From CAZWDL01 sp964632995 (GTDB taxonomy: Bacteria > Bacteroidota > Bacteroidia > Chitinophagales > Saprospiraceae), in contig CAZWDL010000103.1 in assembly GCA_964632995.1 (NCBI GenBank), positions 1 through 26,884 on the forward strand: DNA of 26,884 bases. The letters run 5' to 3'. Each line of letters starts with the position of its first letter. Within the stretch, counting starts at the first letter, position 1. A program made the translations under genes and the position numbers. The notes under the pieces were generated by a model. The model did no database searches and was not told where the DNA came from. It saw only the letters and a list, made by a program, of their open reading frames with translations. Shown here in pieces: positions 23,984 through 26,884 of this stretch.

Positions 23984-24586
23984 ATGACCAACCCTCTCCA
24001 TACCGAAGACTACTGGGCCGACCGCTACCGTGCCGGCAGCACCGGCTGGGACATGGGCCGGGTATCCCCGCCGCTGAAAGCCTATTTCGATCAGCTGGCG
24101 CATAAGGACCAGCACATCCTGATTCCCGGCGCGGGCAACGGCCACGAGGCGGAGTATCTTTTTCATAATGGTTTTCCCCATACCCACCTGCTGGATATCG
24201 CCAAACCGCCGCTGGAAGACTTTCAGCGCCGCGTGCCGGATTTTCCCGCCGACCAAATTATTCACCAGGACTTTTTTGAGCATACCGGTACGTACGACAT
24301 CATCGTCGAGCAAACCTTCTTCTGCGCCTTCGAACCCACGCCGGAACGGCGGCAGGCCTACGCCGATAAGGTGTACGAACTGCTGCGGCCCGGCGGCAAA
24401 CTGGTGGGGCTGTGGTGGAGCTTTCCGTTGCGGGAAGGGCAGGAAAGCCCGCCCTTCGGTGGTTCCAAAGAAGAGTACCTGAGCTATTTCGGTGACCGCT
24501 TCCGCGTGAAGTATTTTGAGGAATGCTACAATTCTATTCCGCCACGGCAGGGGAATGAGTACTTTGGTTTGTTGGTAAAGGGTTAA
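23984..24586 (+). CDS. TPMT-superfamily S-methyltransferase (thiopurine / thiol-halide methyltransferase-like)
   Basis: This protein has 200 residues from ATG 23984; the frame is open further upstream from 23771 but that part spans a poly-G run and non-conserved sequence. The TPMT family pattern is evident: YWADRYRAGSTGWDMGRVSPP at the N-terminus (key part GSTGWDMGRVSPPL), SAM-binding ILIPGAGNGHEAEYLF at 45-60, FDQ and YDIIVEQTFFCAFEP with TFFCAFEP at 111-118, then LLRPGGKLVGLWW. TFFCAFEP and the following PPF element are shared with plant HOL/HTMT proteins, which methylate halides and thiols such as bisulfide. Bacterial members also methylate thiopurines, tellurite or selenite. The substrate here is unproven. 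It is convergent with the next methyltransferase gene, with a hairpin between. Confidence 0.88.
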   Translation: MTNPLHTEDYWADRYRAGSTGWDMGRVSPPLKAYFDQLAHKDQHILIPGAGNGHEAEYLFHNGFPHTHLLDIAKPPLEDFQRRVPDFPADQIIHQDFFEHTGTYDIIVEQTFFCAFEPTPERRQAYADKVYELLRPGGKLVGLWWSFPLREGQESPPFGGSKEEYLSYFGDRFRVKYFEECYNSIPPRQGNEYFGLLVKG

Positions 24587-24601
24587 AAGGTGAGGCTGAT
24601 C

Positions 24602-24654
24602 GACTAAACTCCTAAACCAGCCACTCCGAAGGAGTGGTGACTAAACTTCTAAAC
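24602..24654. repeat. Perfect hairpin flanked by 16-bp direct repeats between convergent genes
   Basis: GACTAAACTCCTAAAC (24602-24617) and GACTAAACTTCTAAAC (24639-24654) flank the perfect 7-bp hairpin CCACTCC-GAA-GGAGTGG (24621-24637). The position between two convergent stop codons suits a bidirectional terminator, but there is no T-run. The flanking direct repeats suggest a repeat-derived or inserted element instead. Confidence 0.65.
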
Positions 24655-24703
24655 TTCGGGCTAAGTACTTGCCAAAAATCTGGCAATTCCATACAGACGT
24701 TAA

Positions 24704-25228
24704 TTATTCCCTTGCCTTTCGTGACTTCACTCCATACAACTCCCCATTCCCATACCGGGAGGGCCGCTGATAAATTTCCTCCAATTCCTCCAATCCAACT
24801 TTTTTTGCCAATTTTCTAAACTTCTGCCGGGAAATGGGATAGGGTACCCAGGGGTTGCCCTGGTCGCGGTCGTATTCGATCAGGAGGAAGGATCCGCCGG
24901 GGCGTAGATTGGAGATCAGACGCCTGAGCAGCGATGCGGGATCGGCGACGAAGTGCAGGGCGTTGGCCATAAGGATGCCGTCGAGAACAGGAAGATCCAG
25001 CTTTCCGGTAAAATCCGCTTGTCGGCTGATAATTCGGGCCTGCTGATCGTTGGGATTCAGATCCTTTACCACGGCGCGCTTATCCACTGCATAAACGACG
25101 CCCTCGGGCCCGAGCAGTTCGCTGAGTGCGTAGGTAAAAGTACCCTTCCCGGCTCCCAGGTCGGCCCAGGTATAAGGCCCTCGGGAAACACCTTTTTCAA
25201 GAAATGCTTTTGCTTCTTCATGTTTCAT
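24704..25228 (-). CDS. Small class I SAM-dependent methyltransferase
   Basis: This 174-residue protein has the methyltransferase core almost from the start: motif I WADLGAGKGTFTYALSELLG at 21-40 (key part ADLGAGKGTF), VYAVDKR with the ribose-binding aspartate, then LDGILMANALHFVADP and LLRRLISNLRPGGSFLLIEYD. This fits Methyltransf_25/31-type enzymes. The C-terminal ~45 residues (SRQKFRKLAKKVGLEELEEI and after) resemble the end of the UbiE/COQ5-like small methyltransferases. The substrate is unknown. It begins divergently to the sugar porter, 131 bp between starts, with no clear consensus promoter. Its start ATG is at 25226-25228. It is shorter than most family members (~200-270) but intact in its motifs. 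Confidence 0.85.
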   Translation of the reverse strand: MKHEEAKAFLEKGVSRGPYTWADLGAGKGTFTYALSELLGPEGVVYAVDKRAVVKDLNPNDQQARIISRQADFTGKLDLPVLDGILMANALHFVADPASLLRRLISNLRPGGSFLLIEYDRDQGNPWVPYPISRQKFRKLAKKVGLEELEEIYQRPSRYGNGELYGVKSRKARE

Positions 25229-25359
25229 ATTAAGCCATAAAGTACCTCAATTTTGGGTTTCCTGCCCTCATCCGCTCCGGTTCTGTAATAGATTAATTAA
25301 TTTTTTCCTAATTTCCACGCCAGTCGGCGATCGCGCTGAATACACCTAAACTCTAAAAA

Positions 25360-26673
25360 ATGAAGCGACAAGTCATTTTCTGGGCCATCACCGTTGCGCT
25401 GGGCGGTTTTCTCTTCGGTTTCGACACCGCCGTCATTTCGGGCGCCGAGCAGGCCATCCAGGAACACTGGAAGCTTAGCGCGGTGCAACATGGAGTCACG
25501 GTATCCATCGCCTTGTTCGGCACCGTTTTCGGCGCTATGCTCGGCGGTATCCCCTCCGACCGGCTGGGCCGGAAGCAGACCTTGTTCTGGATTGCGGTAC
25601 TTTACTTCCTCTCTGCGCTGGGATCGGCGATCGCGCCCAGCTGGCCCATCTTTCTGGTCTCCCGTTTTATCGGCGGACTGGGTGTCGGCGCCTCCTCGGT
25701 GACTGCGCCGATGTACATCGCAGAAATTGCGCCCAAGGATCAGCGCGGCCGCCTGGTGGCCTTGTTTCAGTTCAATATCGTGCTGGGCATTCTGATTGCC
25801 TACTTGTCGAACTACCTGATTCAAGGGTTAGGCCCCGATGCATGGCGCTGGATGCTAGGCGTAGAAGTCTTCCCGGCATTGGCCTTCGTGATCATGATCC
25901 GCTTCGTGCCCCGCAGCCCGCGCTGGCTCATCGTCAAGCGGGATGAGGAGGCCGAAGCGCGCGCGGTGCTTTCCATCGTCAATCCGGAAACGGTAGACCA
26001 GGAAGTGGCGGCCATCAGGAAGTCCGTTCATCATTCCAAAGGCAAGGACGAAGCCTTGTTTCAGTCGCGCTACCGCTTTCCCATTATGCTTGCAATCGTA
26101 TTCGCTATATTCAACCAGGTGTCGGGCATCAACGCGATTATTTACTACGCGCCGCGAATCTTTGAGATGACCGGCGCCGAAGCGAGTTCTGCCCTTCTGT
26201 CTACTGCCGGCATAGGCCTGGTAAATTTCCTGTTTACGCTCCTCGCCATGTCGATTATCGATAGCTTCGGCCGGCGAAAACTGATGCTGGTGGGATCGGT
26301 GGGGCTCATTGTGACCCTCGCACTGGTGGCCCGGGCCTTTTTCGCGGAGGAGTTCTTCGGGGTGCCCATCTTCCTCTTCGCCTACATCGCCTTTTTTGCC
26401 TTTTCGCAGGGAGCGGTCATCTGGGTCTTTATCTCGGAGATTTTCCCGAATGAGGTTCGCGGGAAGGGACAGTCGCTGGGCAGCTTTACCCACTGGCTGA
26501 TGGCGGCGATCATCGCTTTTGCTTTTCCACCTATTGCCGAGGCTTTCGGAGGTGGCCCCATCTTTACTTTCTTTTCCATCATGATGGTGCTGCAGCTGGT
26601 CTTTGTCTGGCGCATCATGCCGGAGACGAAGGGACGGTCGCTGGAGGAGCTGGAAGAGCGGGTGGCGATCTAG
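25360..26673 (+). CDS. MFS sugar porter (XylE/GLUT-like)
   Basis: This 437-residue, 12-span transporter belongs to the sugar porter family of the major facilitator superfamily. It has GGFLFGFDTAVISGA in TM1, the loop SDRLGRK (D-R-x-G-R-R/K), PMYIAEIAPKDQRGRLVALFQ in TM4-5 with RGR, NQVSGINAIIYYAPRIFE in TM7 (the sugar-binding QxSGINAxxYY motif), and PETKGRSLEELE at the C-terminus. Proton-coupled uptake of a hexose or pentose across the cytoplasmic membrane is expected; the exact sugar is unknown. The stop codon TAG at 26671-26673 is made of TA from the target plus the first G of element A copy 2. The reading frame therefore ends on the repeat, and the natural end may have been changed by the insertion. 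Confidence 0.93.
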   Translation: MKRQVIFWAITVALGGFLFGFDTAVISGAEQAIQEHWKLSAVQHGVTVSIALFGTVFGAMLGGIPSDRLGRKQTLFWIAVLYFLSALGSAIAPSWPIFLVSRFIGGLGVGASSVTAPMYIAEIAPKDQRGRLVALFQFNIVLGILIAYLSNYLIQGLGPDAWRWMLGVEVFPALAFVIMIRFVPRSPRWLIVKRDEEAEARAVLSIVNPETVDQEVAAIRKSVHHSKGKDEALFQSRYRFPIMLAIVFAIFNQVSGINAIIYYAPRIFEMTGAEASSALLSTAGIGLVNFLFTLLAMSIIDSFGRRKLMLVGSVGLIVTLALVARAFFAEEFFGVPIFLFAYIAFFAFSQGAVIWVFISEIFPNEVRGKGQSLGSFTHWLMAAIIAFAFPPIAEAFGGGPIFTFFSIMMVLQLVFVWRIMPETKGRSLEELEERVAI

Positions 26674-26833
26674 TACACTGTGTATTAAGTTAGTTAGCAT
26701 TTTGAAGAGGGGATTTTTTCCTCAATCGAGGCGCTGCGGAGCCTCGTAGCCTAAGCTACGAAGGCGAGCACGGAACGAAGAGTGAGGGAAAAAGAGCCCT
26801 TCAAAATGTTGAAAAATTTAGTACACAGTGTAC
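26673..26833 (+). repeat. Foldback element A, copy 2 (161 bp)
   Basis: It is identical by eye to the reverse complement of copy 1 at 10055-10215. It is flanked by TA on both sides (26671-26672 and 26834-26835), consistent with a TA target-site duplication of the IS630/Tc1-mariner kind, which is inference. Each end contains the near-perfect palindrome GTACAC-N-GTGTAC. There is no coding frame. Its left G completes the sugar porter stop codon. Confidence 0.9.
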
Positions 26834-26835
26834 TA

Positions 26836-26884
26836 GTACACTGTGTATTAAGTTAGTTAGCATTTTGAAGAGGGGATTTTTTCC
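26836..26884 (+). repeat. Foldback element A, copy 3 (start only, cut by window edge)
   Basis: The first 49 bases repeat those of copy 2 in the same orientation, beginning right after the shared TA at 26834-26835. The junction between copies 2 and 3 is a perfect palindrome centred on CTAG. The window ends inside the element, so a longer tandem array may follow. Confidence 0.9.

Noticed and set aside
25855..26700. A 281-codon minus-strand frame opposite the sugar porter
   Set aside because: Shadow of the transporter gene, rich in charged residues, beginning inside the foldback element.
1..26884. tRNA or rRNA genes, phage genes, complete insertion sequences
   Set aside because: Nothing resembling tRNA arms, rRNA conserved segments, phage structural genes or a transposase frame was seen on either strand.

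Overview
The window looks like chromosomal DNA of a Bacteroidota bacterium, probably from the Saprospiraceae/Lewinella side of the phylum. Supporting evidence: a secreted protein with a type IX secretion (T9SS) C-terminal sorting domain, several promoter-like TAnnTTTG boxes of the Bacteroidota sigma factor type, weak or absent Shine-Dalgarno sequences, an FtsX-type permease remnant of the Bacteroidota kind and an OmpA-type lipoprotein. Assignment below phylum is inference. No rRNA, tRNA, CRISPR array, prophage or complete insertion sequence was seen.

Layout. 1-5.4 kb: the 5' part of a hydantoinase/oxoprolinase gene (minus), a TPR protein (plus), then a minus-strand pair encoding an FAD/NAD(P) oxidoreductase and a membrane polyferredoxin of the NosR/NapH/CcoG type. 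5.4-10 kb: a T9SS-sorted small secreted protein, a large SLC12-like cation-chloride cotransporter and a GT-B glycosyltransferase. 10.05-10.38 kb: two different ~160-bp foldback elements back to back. 10.4-16.6 kb: a SAM methyltransferase, nadB (L-aspartate oxidase), a small unknown protein, ddl (D-Ala-D-Ala ligase), a GntP-family permease and an acidic small protein. 16.6-19.3 kb: a Tat-exported PLP enzyme, a DUF1801 protein and a haloalkane dehalogenase with its complete catalytic pentad. 19.5-22.7 kb: an OmpA lipoprotein, an FtsX permease remnant and a membrane-bound class III adenylate cyclase. 22.9-26.7 kb: a Uma2 nuclease-like protein, a TPMT-family methyltransferase, a second SAM methyltransferase and a sugar porter of the MFS. 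26.67 kb to the end: a second copy of the first foldback element and the start of a third, in tandem.

How the genes relate. Most are housekeeping or accessory singletons rather than one pathway. The clearest functional unit is the oxidoreductase plus polyferredoxin pair (20-bp spacing), which should pass electrons from NAD(P)H to a membrane Fe-S relay with an unidentified acceptor. ddl serves peptidoglycan synthesis and nadB serves NAD synthesis; the glycosyltransferase may serve surface polysaccharide.

The most striking non-coding signal is the foldback element family. Two copies 16.5 kb apart in opposite orientation are identical over 161 bp by eye; a third begins head-to-tail after the second, sharing one TA dinucleotide; and a second family with a related terminus (common core GTRCWCTGT) abuts the first copy. 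Element ends lie exactly at stop codons: one supplies the last base of the sugar porter stop codon and one lies 3 bp after the methyltransferase stop. Shorter hairpins flanked by direct repeats occur after dhaA and after the TPMT-family gene.
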